Shown here: one piece after another, positions 24,844 to 33,329 of the stretch
Position numbering within the stretch: position 1 is the first letter of the stretch
Layout: each line of letters begins with the position of its first letter
Source of the DNA: Streptomyces sp. 11x1
GTDB taxonomy: Bacteria; Actinomycetota; Actinomycetes; Streptomycetales; Streptomycetaceae
NCBI RefSeq assembly: GCF_032598905.1
Contig: NZ_CP122458.1
Coordinates: 5,667,001-5,731,000, forward strand
Direction of reading: 5' to 3'
DNA length: 64,000 nucleotides
Made by a program: the position numbers and the translations under genes
Notes under the pieces: model-generated
Databases searched by the model: none
What the model was told of the DNA's origin: nothing
Seen by the model: only the letters and a program-made list of their open reading frames with translations

Positions 24844-25731
24844 CTAGCCCTCGCCCTCCCGCTCCGCCGCCCACGCCTCGGGCTTCGCCGCCGCCTCAAG
24901 GACCGGGATCAACTGCTCCTCCTCGTAGACGAGATGGGCTTCGAGTTCGTCGATGAGGCGTTCCACCTCGGGGAGTACGGCGGCGGGGTCGGCGTCCTCG
25001 GCCGTCACCACCCGGCGCAGGTTCTCGACGAGGACGGTGATGCGCTCGTGCTCCTTGTGGAGGCGGCTCAGGGCCGGGGCCAGCTCGGGGTGGCGTTCCC
25101 CCAGGAAGGGGAACAGGCCCATGGCCTCGCCGTTGTGGTGGTTGTGCAGACCCTGGCAGAAGGTGAGGCAGTTGACGCGGAGCTGGGCACCGAGGCCCAC
25201 CCTGCCGCCACTGGCGGTCAACTCCTTCTTGATCAGTCCGAGTTCGCGCCGGAAGGCGTCATGGACGACCTTGAGGGCCTCGCCCATGGAGTCGGCGTTG
25301 ACGTTCGGCGGGCCGGCCACGGGGACCTCGCGCAGGGCGACGACCGGGATCGTACGGTCCGTCTTCGCCTGGTACTCGGCCCACCCCGGCTCGTCCTCGA
25401 CGGCTCGCGCGAAGGCCCGGTCCCGCTCTTCGCCGCCCAGTACGACGGCTTCGGCCTCGTAGGTGAAGGCCCCGGTCTCCACGGTCACCCGAGGGTCGGC
25501 CGTGATGTTCCGGTACCAGTCGGGGTGCTTGGGCGAGCCCCCGGCCGACGCGATGACCAGGATCGTGCCGTCGCCGTCGGGGAGGTAGCCGAGGGGAGTG
25601 GTGTGCCGCTTGCCGGTACGCGCGCCGGTGGTGGTCAGGAGGACCAGACGGGCGCCTTCGAAATAGCCGCCGACCTCGCCGTGACGGGCGCGGAATTCGT
25701 CGATGACTTGCTGGTTGAAGGGGTTGGGCAT
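24844..25731 (-). CDS. Deazaflavin (F420)-dependent reductase fused to a hemerythrin domain
   Basis: A 295-residue two-domain protein. Residues 1 to about 140 are a Ddn/DUF385-type split beta-barrel (VLLTTTGARTGKRHTTPLGY, SPKHPDWYRNI) that binds F420H2. Residues about 150-290 form a hemerythrin-like HHE four-helix bundle with metal ligands in HDAF, HNHHNGE, HKEHE and HLVYEEE. The fusion would link hydride transfer from F420 to a di-iron O2/NO-sensing centre. The gene is monocistronic, convergent with helD. The reductase substrate is unknown. Confidence 0.85.
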   Translation of the reverse strand: MPNPFNQQVIDEFRARHGEVGGYFEGARLVLLTTTGARTGKRHTTPLGYLPDGDGTILVIASAGGSPKHPDWYRNITADPRVTVETGAFTYEAEAVVLGGEERDRAFARAVEDEPGWAEYQAKTDRTIPVVALREVPVAGPPNVNADSMGEALKVVHDAFRRELGLIKKELTASGGRVGLGAQLRVNCLTFCQGLHNHHNGEAMGLFPFLGERHPELAPALSRLHKEHERITVLVENLRRVVTAEDADPAAVLPEVERLIDELEAHLVYEEEQLIPVLEAAAKPEAWAAEREGEG

Positions 25732-26190
25732 TCTCTGCTTTCAGGGGTGATGGCGACACGGTTCGTTGGTCGCGGAATGTGAGCAGGGGTGATTGCCGCG
25801 GGGCGCGGTCCAGCACGTTGCCGACGGAATGCGTGCGGACTGAATGCACGCCGAAGAGATTCGTGTCGACGGAATGCATGGCTGAAGGAATGTTCGCCGA
25901 CGGAATATGTGCAGACAGAACGTGCGGCGAAAAGGGCGCGCAGCGGTGTGGTGGTGTGGTGAGGCGCAGACGGTGCAGGGGGGCGACGCGCGCGGCAACA
26001 ACACCGAGGTATGAGAACGGTGTTGGAGAGCAGTATCAGCGCGCGGAATTCAACGGGCGGGCTCCTGGCCCGCCCCGGCCTCACTCGGAGGCCGGGTAAC
26101 CCATCCGCTCACGGCACAAGGCCGACCCGGCAGTCATGCGCCCACGATAAGAGGTGGGGGCAGGGTGGGGCAATATGCATTCCGCCGGAA
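25732..26190. repeat. 459-bp gap with degenerate GACGGAATGC repeats
   Basis: Between about 25810 and 25930 the motif GACGGAATGCRTGC recurs in four to five imperfect copies roughly 20-25 bp apart (for example at 25818, 25868 and 25898). No gene is recognisable here on either strand, and short frames that span it only reflect the repeats. It contains the upstream region of the reductase-hemerythrin gene on the minus strand. Confidence 0.55.
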
Positions 26191-26793
26191 TTACGGAGCC
26201 TTTGTGCCGGCCTCCTCGGCCGCGCGTTCCACCCGGTTTCGGTACTCCTCCCACCACGCCGGGTCGTTGGACGGGAGGCTGGAGTTGCCCTCGTTGATGC
26301 CCGCCGCACCGTCGATGAGTTCTCGGATGATGTCGGCCTGCCCGGCGTGCCGGTGGGTGTCGGCGATCACGCGGACGACGGCGTGGCGCAGCGTCACCTC
26401 GTCCCGGTCGTCGGGCCACCACGGCACCCGGCCGACGGTGTCCAGCGGCAGCGCGTCGATGGTGGCGTCCGCGTGGGCCCAGGCCCGGCGGTAGAGGCCC
26501 ACGATGTCCTCGCGGGACTCGGCGGCGGTGGCCCACATGTCCGAGTTGAGCTCGGCGGCATCGGCGAGCCAGGGCAACGCCTCGCCCGACGGCCGCGCGA
26601 AGGTGTCGCCGAGATAGCCCAGTTCGACACCGGCGGCGTGCTTCAGCAACCCCAGGAGGTTGGTGCCGGTCGGTGTCATCGGGCGGCGGGCGTCGTATTC
26701 CGACAGTCCGTCGAGCTTCCACACCAGGGCATCGCGGGCGGACTGCAGATAGCGGAGGAGGTCGGCCTTGGCTTCAGTGTCGGCGGCGGTCAT
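26191..26793 (-). CDS. DinB/DUF664-family protein
   Basis: A 200-residue DinB-like four-helix bundle with the three histidine positions expected for a metal site: LLKHAAGVE, VIADTHRHAGQ. Members include mycothiol- and bacillithiol-dependent S-transferases and maleylpyruvate isomerases, and mycothiol is made in this organism (mshA at 43045). The start MTAADTEA at 26793 fits the fold; the in-frame codons upstream lack family character. Substrate not known. Confidence 0.85.
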   Translation of the reverse strand: MTAADTEAKADLLRYLQSARDALVWKLDGLSEYDARRPMTPTGTNLLGLLKHAAGVELGYLGDTFARPSGEALPWLADAAELNSDMWATAAESREDIVGLYRRAWAHADATIDALPLDTVGRVPWWPDDRDEVTLRHAVVRVIADTHRHAGQADIIRELIDGAAGINEGNSSLPSNDPAWWEEYRNRVERAAEEAGTKAP

Positions 26794-27063
26794 GACCCCA
26801 GTCTCCCGCCCACACGATCTTTGTCCACCGTCCCTCAACGCTCCCGGCCCGCTTCCGTTCACGTTCCCCGCTTCGTGTTCCGCGCTCCACTGCCCCGGCT
26901 ACCCGCCGCTCACCGCTCACCGCTCAGTAGGCTGATGGCCATGGACGCGTTCTTATCTCCCCGCGTACGCCGAGCACCGCGCCGCTGGTTCGCCCGGCCG
27001 AGGGCGGGGCGCTGATCCATGGACACCGTGCGTTGATCGCCGAAAGCCCCGTAGCGCGCGGCC

Positions 27064-27957
27064 TCAGGCAGCGGCCTCGGGTGCGGCGGACGGGAACTCG
27101 TACACCGTGAAGTCGGTGAGGCGGACGTATCCGAGGCGCTGGTAGAGGGCGTTGCTGGTGGGGTTGCCGGGATCCGTGAAGAGCACGATGTCCTTCGCGC
27201 CCGCGGCCAGCGCGGCGCGGCTCGCCTCGACCGTGACGGCCCCCGCGTAGCCGCGACCCCGGAGGTGGGCCGGGGTGTAGACGGGGTCCACCCTGACCAT
27301 GCCGCCGACGATCGAGGTCGCGGCCGCCATGGAGACGGGCGTGCCGTCCGGGGTCTGCCAGAACGTGAAGTTCCTGTCGCCGAAACGCGAGTCGCCCCAG
27401 GCGCCCGCGTCGATCAGGTCGATGGAGTACTGCTCCCCGACCTCGACACAGAACTCGCGGCACCACCGGACGACTTGCTCACGGTCCTGCTCTCCCGCGA
27501 GGTGGCCCCGGCCCTCCGGGAAGGGGTCCTGCGGTGTGAGCGTGCCGAGGCGGTAGAGGTGCAGCCGCGTGGTGACCACCGGCTCCGCGCCCGTCCGCCG
27601 CTGCCAGGCCTCGGCGAAAGCGGTCGACGCGTCGTGGTCCGCGCTGACGCCGGCCACGGGGCGTCCGAGGTCGGCCAGGCGGGCGGCGAGCGCGTCGGCC
27701 TGGTCGGGGGCCATGGAGGTGAGGCTCAGGTAGCCGGTCGGGGTGCGCTGGTAGAAGCCGGCGTGGACCTCGCCGTCGCGCTCCAACCGGCCGAACACGG
27801 GTGTTTCGGCGGGGTTCGCGGACACCCCGTTCACCCGGTGCTTCTCGGTCGCCGTCAGGTGCATGGTGTGCAGGGCGGGGCGCGAGCGCAGGAAGTCCCC
27901 GGCTCGGGAGAGGAACTCGTGGACGTCTTCGGTGAGGTGCCAGTCATCCGGGCGCAT
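27064..27957 (-). CDS. GNAT-family N-acetyltransferase
   Basis: A 297-residue protein whose C-terminal half is a GNAT domain: VDPVYTPAHLRGRGYAGAV carries the acetyl-CoA pyrophosphate loop and LFTDPGNPTSNALYQRLGY the C-terminal signature. The N-terminal half is a second, degenerate GNAT-like region. Substrate unknown. It is divergent from the ribbon-helix-helix operon across the 700-bp repeat region. Confidence 0.85.
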   Translation of the reverse strand: MRPDDWHLTEDVHEFLSRAGDFLRSRPALHTMHLTATEKHRVNGVSANPAETPVFGRLERDGEVHAGFYQRTPTGYLSLTSMAPDQADALAARLADLGRPVAGVSADHDASTAFAEAWQRRTGAEPVVTTRLHLYRLGTLTPQDPFPEGRGHLAGEQDREQVVRWCREFCVEVGEQYSIDLIDAGAWGDSRFGDRNFTFWQTPDGTPVSMAAATSIVGGMVRVDPVYTPAHLRGRGYAGAVTVEASRAALAAGAKDIVLFTDPGNPTSNALYQRLGYVRLTDFTVYEFPSAAPEAAA

Positions 27958-28153
27958 GCCTCATGATTTCGCGCGCCGCCCGGGTGCCTCGCGCTTTTCC
28001 GCCAGGACGAGGCAGCGGGGCCGCCCGTGGCAGGCGGGGCCCGGCGCGGCCTTCGGCGGTGCGGGGGACGGGAGTGCGGGGGAGGCCCCTGCCGAGATCC
28101 TTGTCCGGAAGACGTCGGCGCGGCCCGCGGTGGTGACAACTCGTGCGGCACCC

Positions 28154-28658
28154 TGGCGACCTGCACCATGTTGGCGCCTCGTGACACCCTGGCGTCTCGC
28201 AGCGCTCAGCTCCCTGGCGTCTCGCAGTAGCCGGCTCACTGGCGTCTCGCCGTACCCGGCTACGTGGAGTCTCGCCGTACCCGGCTGCTCCCTGTCGGCT
28301 CGTGGTGCCACGTCGGTGTTCTGTGACGCCATCGAGAGTCACGTGCCGCCACGCCGCGCCACGTGCTGCCACGCCGCGCCATGTGGCGCCATGTGGCGCC
28401 GCACTGGCGTCGCATGCGGCGTCACACCGTGCCGCGCGGTGCCATGTGGCATCACGCGGCGCCGCACGGTGCCATCCTGTATCGCCCGCAACGGCTGGTG
28501 TCTCGCTCACGGCCTGCTGGCGCCATCTCTGGCGTACGTCTCGAAAGAGTGCCTGACCTGGGAAAGCTTGTTCAATGGAGTCCGAGTCGCCCACCCGCGA
28601 GCGCCGACTTGCGCCAACCCGGCTTCACGTGGCGCCATTGATGTGCCATGATGGCGTC
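28154..28658. repeat. Array of TGGCGNC-type repeats upstream of the ribbon-helix-helix operon
   Basis: The 701-bp gap 27958-28658 contains no recognisable gene. From 28154 it is filled with short related words: TGGCGTCTCGC at 28190, 28215, 28240 and (one change) 28265, exactly 25 bp apart; then alternating GCCACGCCGCGCCA units of 20 bp near 28347-28385; then TGGCGCCATG, TGGCGTCGCA, TGGCATCACG and TGGCGCCATC further on. The last copies, TGGCGCCA at 28630 and TGGCGTCA at 28653, flank the predicted -10 and start of the downstream gene. This looks like a multi-site operator or regulatory array. Confidence 0.75.
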
Positions 28659-29195
28659 ATGGACCTCACCCCGTATGTCGACCGCCTCCGCCAGGAGCTC
28701 GTCGTCGCCGCCGAGGCCGGCGGCGACGAGGCCCGCGCGCTGGCCGAGCGGCTCGTCGCACCTCTGGACTCCGCCACCCGCCTCACCCTCCTCACCGCCC
28801 TCTCGGCGGCGATGAGCGAGGTCACCCGGGAGCTGGCACCCGGCTCGGTCGACGTACGACTCCGTGGCGCCGATCCGGAGTTCGTGGTGACCCTGCCGGC
28901 CACCCCGGTCCAGGACGTGACCGCGCCCTGGACCGAGGCGCCCGCCCCGCCCCTCGCGCCGGAGGGCGACGACGGCGCCTCGGCCCGCATCAACTTCCGC
29001 CTCCCGGCCCACCTCAAGGCCCGTCTGGAGGAGGCAGCCGGCAGCGAAGGGCTCTCGGTCAACGCCTGGCTGGTCCGCGCCACCTCCGCCGCGCTCACCC
29101 CGGGACCCGGACCCGGCACCCGTCCGGGCCCGCCCCCCGCCTCCGCGCCGAACCGCGCGACCGGCGACCGGAACTTCACCGGCTGGGTCCGCTGA
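28659..29195 (+). CDS. HicB/Arc-type ribbon-helix-helix regulator
   Basis: A 178-residue protein. The N-terminal 100 residues form an alpha/beta domain rich in Leu and Ala (LTPYVDRLRQELVVAAEAG), and residues about 110-150 are a ribbon-helix-helix motif: INFRLPAHLKARLEEAA then LSVNAWLVRATSAAL. The tail is Pro-rich. Such proteins are often annotated as HicB-like antitoxins, but no toxin gene is nearby. It heads a row with DUF4097 and an ABC exporter. ATG 28659 lies 7 nt after CATGAT, a weak -10, between two TGGCG-type palindromes, so autoregulation is likely. Confidence 0.78.
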   Translation: MDLTPYVDRLRQELVVAAEAGGDEARALAERLVAPLDSATRLTLLTALSAAMSEVTRELAPGSVDVRLRGADPEFVVTLPATPVQDVTAPWTEAPAPPLAPEGDDGASARINFRLPAHLKARLEEAAGSEGLSVNAWLVRATSAALTPGPGPGTRPGPPPASAPNRATGDRNFTGWVR

Positions 29196-29288
29196 ACCAC
29201 CGGGTTGGAGCCCTGTCTCCGCCCGCCCGCGCGCCCGTGGCCCCACACCACCGTCACCCACCCCTCCAGAGAGGACGGGAGATCCGTC

Positions 29289-30125
29289 ATGCCTTCCTAC
29301 GAAACCCCCGAGGCGATCACCGCCATCGTCGAGTACGCGATCGGCAACGCCCGGATCATCGCCACCGACGGCACCGAGACCTTCGTCGACGTCCAGCCCT
29401 CCAACCCCTCCTCCGAAGCGGACCTCAAGGCCGTCAAGCAGACGAAGGTGAACTGCTCCGGCGGTGTCCTCACCGTGAAGGGCCCGCGCAAGAGCACGCC
29501 CTTCGGGAAGATCGGCGGCATCGACATCACCGTCTCCCTGCCGACCGGCTCCACCCTGGAGGGCACCACCCAGGTCGGCGACTTCCACTGCTCCGGACGC
29601 CTCGGCGAGACCCGGCTGAAGACCTCGGTCGGCGACCTCCACGTCGAGGAGACCACCACCGCCCGGCTGAAGAGCGAGCTCGGCATGGTCCACCTGGACC
29701 GCGCCACCGCCTCGGTCGAGATCATCGCGGCCGGCCGCGTCACCGTCGGCACGGTGGAGGGCGGCCTGATCGCCAAGAACGGCAACGGGGACACCGAACT
29801 CGCCGAGATCACCGGCACGTTGGAGGCCTCCGCCGCGAACGGGCGTATCGATGTCGGCACCGCCCACTCCGATGTGGAGGCCAAGTCGGCCAACGGAGGT
29901 ATCCGACTGGGCCGGGTCACTCGGGGCCGGGTCACCCTCCGCGGCTCCGTCGGCGACCTGGAGGTCGGCATCCCGGAGACCACCGCCGCCTGGCTCGACG
30001 TCCACACCGACGTAGGTGTCCTGCGCAGCGCCCTCGGCACCGCCGAAGGCCCCGGCGACGCCACGGACACGGTGGAGGTCACCGCCCGCACCGCCGTCGG
30101 CGACATCCACATCCGCCGCGCCTGA
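29289..30125 (+). CDS. DUF4097 beta-helix protein
   Basis: A 278-residue protein composed of repeated short beta strands (TSVGDLHVEETTTARLKSE, SANGRIDVGTAHSDVEAKSA, TAVGDIHIRRA) as in the DUF4097 right-handed beta-helix family, related to bactofilin-like and adhesin-like scaffolds. There is no signal peptide, so it probably stays in the cytoplasm or binds the membrane through partners. GGGAG 7 nt before ATG 29289. It sits between the ribbon-helix-helix regulator and an ABC exporter, a row often seen in actinomycetes. Confidence 0.83.
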   Translation: MPSYETPEAITAIVEYAIGNARIIATDGTETFVDVQPSNPSSEADLKAVKQTKVNCSGGVLTVKGPRKSTPFGKIGGIDITVSLPTGSTLEGTTQVGDFHCSGRLGETRLKTSVGDLHVEETTTARLKSELGMVHLDRATASVEIIAAGRVTVGTVEGGLIAKNGNGDTELAEITGTLEASAANGRIDVGTAHSDVEAKSANGGIRLGRVTRGRVTLRGSVGDLEVGIPETTAAWLDVHTDVGVLRSALGTAEGPGDATDTVEVTARTAVGDIHIRRA

Positions 30126-30180
30126 CCGCCGGGGGCATACGCCCACAGCCCCCGCCACGCCCCACCCCCACCCCACGCTG

Positions 30181-30375
30181 TCCCGCCGCATCTCTCCGCC
30201 GGAGCCCAGCACTTGTTCCGCAGGGCCCCGCCCCTCCTTCTCCGCCGGGCCGGTTTCAAAGCCCACGCTCGTTTCTCCGCTGCGGCTCGTCTCCCGGTCG
30301 GCGCTCATCTCTCTGCTGAGGCGCGGCTCTCCGTCGGCGCTCAACGCTCAGCCCGCGCTCGTATCCCCGTAGAGC
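30181..30375. repeat. Imperfect CTCCGNCGGCGCTC repeats before the ABC exporter genes
   Basis: The 312-bp gap 30126-30437 has six or more degenerate units of about 20 bp of the form TCTCTCCGTCGGCGCTCA (30187, 30237, 30276, 30294, 30326 and others). No gene is seen. It separates the DUF4097 gene from the ABC ATPase gene and may hold a second promoter or regulator sites. Confidence 0.5.
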
Positions 30376-30437
30376 GGCCCCTCTTCCCCTCCTCCCGCAG
30401 GCCTTGCCCTTCTCCCTCCGCCAAGGAGCTAGCTGTC

Positions 30438-31514
30438 ATGCCCGCATCAAATTCACCCATGTCGAAGTCACCCATGTCGAAGTCACCCATGTCGAAGTCG
30501 TCGCCCACACCAAAGTTGTCAGGCGCGTCAGGCGCCACCAGTACCCCGCGCCCCCACCGCACCTCGGCCGCCACCGCCGGTCTCACCGCCACCGGCCTCA
30601 CCAAGTCGTACGGCGACAAGCAGGTCCTGCGGGGTATCGACCTCGACATCAAGGGCGGCACCGTCTTCGCCCTGCTCGGCCCCAACGGCGCGGGCAAGAC
30701 CACGACCGTCCAGATCCTGTCGACTCTCATCGCCGCCGACTCCGGCACCGCCCGCCTCGCCGGTCACGACCTGGACCGCGAAGCCGACGCCGTACGCAAA
30801 CTCATCGGTGTCACCGGCCAGTTCGCGGCTGTCGACAACCTCCTCAATGCCGAGGAGAACCTGATGCTCATGGCGGACCTGCACCATCTGTCCCGCCGCG
30901 AGGGCCGACGCCGCGCCGCCGACCTGCTCGCCCGCTTCGACCTCACCGAGGCCGCCCGCAAGCCCGTCGCCACCTACTCCGGCGGGATGCGCCGCAAGCT
31001 CGACCTGGCGATGACGCTGGTCGGCGACCCGCGGATCATCTTCCTCGACGAGCCCACGACCGGCCTGGACCCGCGCTCCCGCCGCACCATGTGGGAGATC
31101 ATCCGCTCCCTCGTCGACGAGGACGGCGTGACGATCTTCCTCACCACCCAGTACCTGGAGGAGGCCGACCAGCTCGCCGACCGTATCGCCGTGCTCGACG
31201 GCGGAAAGCTGGTCGCCGAAGGTACGGCGGAGGAGCTGAAGCGGCTGATCCCGGGCGGTCACATCTCGCTCAGGTTCGCCGGTCCCGAGGCCCTGGAAGC
31301 GGCCGCCTCGCACTTCGCCGCGACCGCCCGCGACGACGAGGAACTCACCCTCCAGATCCCCTCCGACGGCACCGTCCCCACCCTCCGCGCGGTCCTGGAC
31401 ATCCTCGACGGCGCCGGCGTCACCCCCGAGGCGCTCTCGCAGCACACCCCGGACCTCGACGACGTCTTCCTCACCCTGACCGGCGACAAGCAGCAGCAGG
31501 AGATCTCCCGATGA
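30438..31514 (+). CDS. DrrA-like ABC transporter ATP-binding protein
   Basis: A 358-residue ABC ATPase: Walker A GPNGAGKTT, signature YSGGMRRKLDLA, Walker B IIFLDEPTTGLD, and the H-loop variant LTTQYLEEADQ typical of DrrA daunorubicin-resistance exporters. The C-terminal DrrA-type extension follows (ISLRFAGPEAL). Residues 7-21 hold three SPMSK repeats from a 15-bp tandem repeat (30455-30500). AAGGAG precedes ATG 30438. The stop overlaps the start of the permease gene (ATGA). Confidence 0.9.
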   Translation: MPASNSPMSKSPMSKSPMSKSSPTPKLSGASGATSTPRPHRTSAATAGLTATGLTKSYGDKQVLRGIDLDIKGGTVFALLGPNGAGKTTTVQILSTLIAADSGTARLAGHDLDREADAVRKLIGVTGQFAAVDNLLNAEENLMLMADLHHLSRREGRRRAADLLARFDLTEAARKPVATYSGGMRRKLDLAMTLVGDPRIIFLDEPTTGLDPRSRRTMWEIIRSLVDEDGVTIFLTTQYLEEADQLADRIAVLDGGKLVAEGTAEELKRLIPGGHISLRFAGPEALEAAASHFAATARDDEELTLQIPSDGTVPTLRAVLDILDGAGVTPEALSQHTPDLDDVFLTLTGDKQQQEISR

Positions 31515-32320
31515 GCAGCATCAGCTACGCGGCCCGTGACTCCGTCACCATGTTCCGCCGCAACATGAAGCGGGCGATCCGCTATCCGTCCATCGTCATC
31601 ACCATCGTGATGATGCCGGTGCTCTTCCTGCTCCTGTTCAACTACGCCTTCGGCGGCGCGCTCGGCGCCGGTATCCAGGGCTCGCAGGCGGCACAAGGCG
31701 GGCAGGGTGGCGACATCGACTACATCGACTACGTCGCACCCGGCGTCATCCTGATGACCGTCGCCACCGGCTGCATCGGAGCCGCCCTCAGCGTGTGCAT
31801 GGACATGACCGAGGGCATCGTGAACCGCTTCCGCACCATGTCGATCTCCCGGGCCTCGTTCCTCACCGGGCACGTCCTGGGCAATCTGGTCCAGACCGTC
31901 GTCGGCACCGTCGCCGTCACCGGTGTGGCCCTGGCCATCGGCTTCCGGCCGAACGCCACCGCCGTGGAGTGGCTCGCCGCCGCCGGCCTGCTGACCGTGC
32001 TGGCGCTCGCCCTGACCTGGCTCTCGGCCGGCATGGGCCTGGTCGCCAAGACCGTCGAGTCCGCCAGCAACATGCCGATGCCCATCACCTTCCTCCCGTT
32101 CCTGGGCAGCGCCATCGTCCCCACCGACTCCATGCCGACCGGCTTGCGCTGGTTCGCCGAGCACCAGCCCTTCACCCCCATCAACGAAACCCTGCGTGGC
32201 CTGCTGATGGGCACCGAGATCGGCAACAGCGGCTGGACAGCCCTGACCTGGTGCGCGGTCATCGGCCTCACCGGCTACCTCTGGTCCAAGTCCGCCTTCA
32301 GGCGGGGCGTCCGCAACTGA
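31511..32320 (+). CDS. DrrB-like ABC-2 type permease
   Basis: A 269-residue permease with six predicted membrane helices and the ABC-2 element (GIVNRFRTMSISRASFLTGH). It overlaps the ATPase gene by 4 bp, so the pair is translationally coupled. Together they should export a hydrophobic compound or lipid; the cargo is unknown. The regulator and DUF4097 gene upstream suggest a stress-induced export unit. Confidence 0.9.
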   Translation: MSSISYAARDSVTMFRRNMKRAIRYPSIVITIVMMPVLFLLLFNYAFGGALGAGIQGSQAAQGGQGGDIDYIDYVAPGVILMTVATGCIGAALSVCMDMTEGIVNRFRTMSISRASFLTGHVLGNLVQTVVGTVAVTGVALAIGFRPNATAVEWLAAAGLLTVLALALTWLSAGMGLVAKTVESASNMPMPITFLPFLGSAIVPTDSMPTGLRWFAEHQPFTPINETLRGLLMGTEIGNSGWTALTWCAVIGLTGYLWSKSAFRRGVRN

Positions 32321-32358
32321 CCCGACGGCCCGCTCCGCCTCCGCCGAGGTGGAGCGGG

Positions 32359-32913
32359 TCAATCGTGGTCGGCCCGGCACCCCTGGCCAGGCGATTTCTG
32401 GATCGCCGAGCCGGACTGCGCGGTCCGGAATGCGAGATACCGACGGAAGGCCTCGTGACTGTCAGGGGTGAAGCGCCACTCCTGAAGGGCCGACCGCAGC
32501 TCAGGCTCCGTCAGCCGGCCATGCCAGGCGACCTCATCGGGATCGGGGACCACGGCATCCGGCACCACGGCTTCGTGCACACCAAGCCAGTGAGGGCTCA
32601 AACCACTGCGATTGATGAACGTGAACAGCAAGCGCGGCCGCGCGCGGGTGCCCAGCTCCTCGGCCAGCTCCCGCGCGGCGGCCTGTTCATAGGACTCACC
32701 GGCACCCACGGCGCCACCGACCACGACCTCGTGGAGCCCGGGGAAGCGCGACAGCTGTTCCGACCGCCGGTGGACGAGGATCCGCCCACGCTCATCACGA
32801 CACACCGTCACGGCGACCCGGTGCAGCCAACCCTCCCGGATGGCCTGTCGGCGGCTGACCACCACCCCCAGCACACGATCTTGATCGTCGACACGCTCCA
32901 CCAATTCATCCAC
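32359..32913 (-). CDS. NUDIX hydrolase (isopentenyl-diphosphate isomerase-like)
   Basis: About 184 residues with a full Nudix box: GAVGAGESYEQAAARELAEE followed by LG (Gx5Ex7REUxEExGU). The domain is close to the IDI/YfcD subgroup (LHRVAVTVCRDERGRILVHR). Several in-frame GTG codons allow starts at 32922, 32913 or 32946; 32913 (VDELVERV) is used because the conserved region begins there. The C-terminal tail GCRADHD is short and charged. Convergent with the ABC permease, only 38 bp apart. Confidence 0.78.
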   Translation of the reverse strand: MDELVERVDDQDRVLGVVVSRRQAIREGWLHRVAVTVCRDERGRILVHRRSEQLSRFPGLHEVVVGGAVGAGESYEQAAARELAEELGTRARPRLLFTFINRSGLSPHWLGVHEAVVPDAVVPDPDEVAWHGRLTEPELRSALQEWRFTPDSHEAFRRYLAFRTAQSGSAIQKSPGQGCRADHD

Positions 32914-33329
32914 GACGCACACCCTGGCAGAGCCCACCGACAACACCGCTGTCCGACGACACCCATCGTGCCCAGGCTCCGCCCCCGTTGAGACTGAGCA
33001 CGATAGGTGTCGTCATCCTTCCGTCCCGACCTGCCCTTTTGTGAAGCTCTGAGCGCGACGTCTGTCGCCGAATTCGCATCGTGCCTGACGTGATCCGCAC
33101 TCTTCGCAGGCAAGCCGTCGTCCGGACCGTGCTGCCGGTAGGCGACGCCCACGCCGTGCACGGACACGGCGCGGGTCGGCGCGTTCTTGTACGACGACGG
33201 GGTGGGCGTGGGAGAGCTGGACGGTGCGTTCGTGATCGGGTCCTGGTGTGGGAGAAAGGAGCGTGGGGCGGGTTCTTCTCGTTGTGGCGGGCGGCGTTCT
33301 CGGCGTCCGGCAGGGCTGTTGCCCTGGGT
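32914..33329. other. Gap without recognisable gene
   Basis: The 416 bp between the NUDIX and oxidoreductase genes have frames with poor codon bias on both strands. I recognise no domain; it may contain decayed coding sequence. Confidence 0.45.

Noticed and set aside
21831..24899. A 1022-codon frame on the minus strand covering tetR and the helicase gene
   Set aside because: It is composed of Arg/Pro/Gly/His-rich sequence expected from antisense of a high-GC gene, has no domain, and the plus-strand genes have clear motifs and codon bias.
28190..28289. CRISPR array from evenly spaced repeats
   Set aside because: The repeat word is only 11 bp with 14-bp spacers that are themselves related, and no cas genes are present.
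27944..28594. Frames on both strands within the TGGCGNC array
   Set aside because: Their residues repeat because the DNA repeats; there is no ribosome-binding site or conserved domain, so the region is treated as a DNA-level array.
28659..29195. HicB antitoxin of a toxin-antitoxin pair
   Set aside because: No HicA-like toxin frame was found on either side; the gene is part of an export operon.
28572..30344. A 590-codon minus-strand frame over the ribbon-helix-helix and DUF4097 genes
   Set aside because: It is antisense low-complexity Gly/Asp-rich sequence with no domain.
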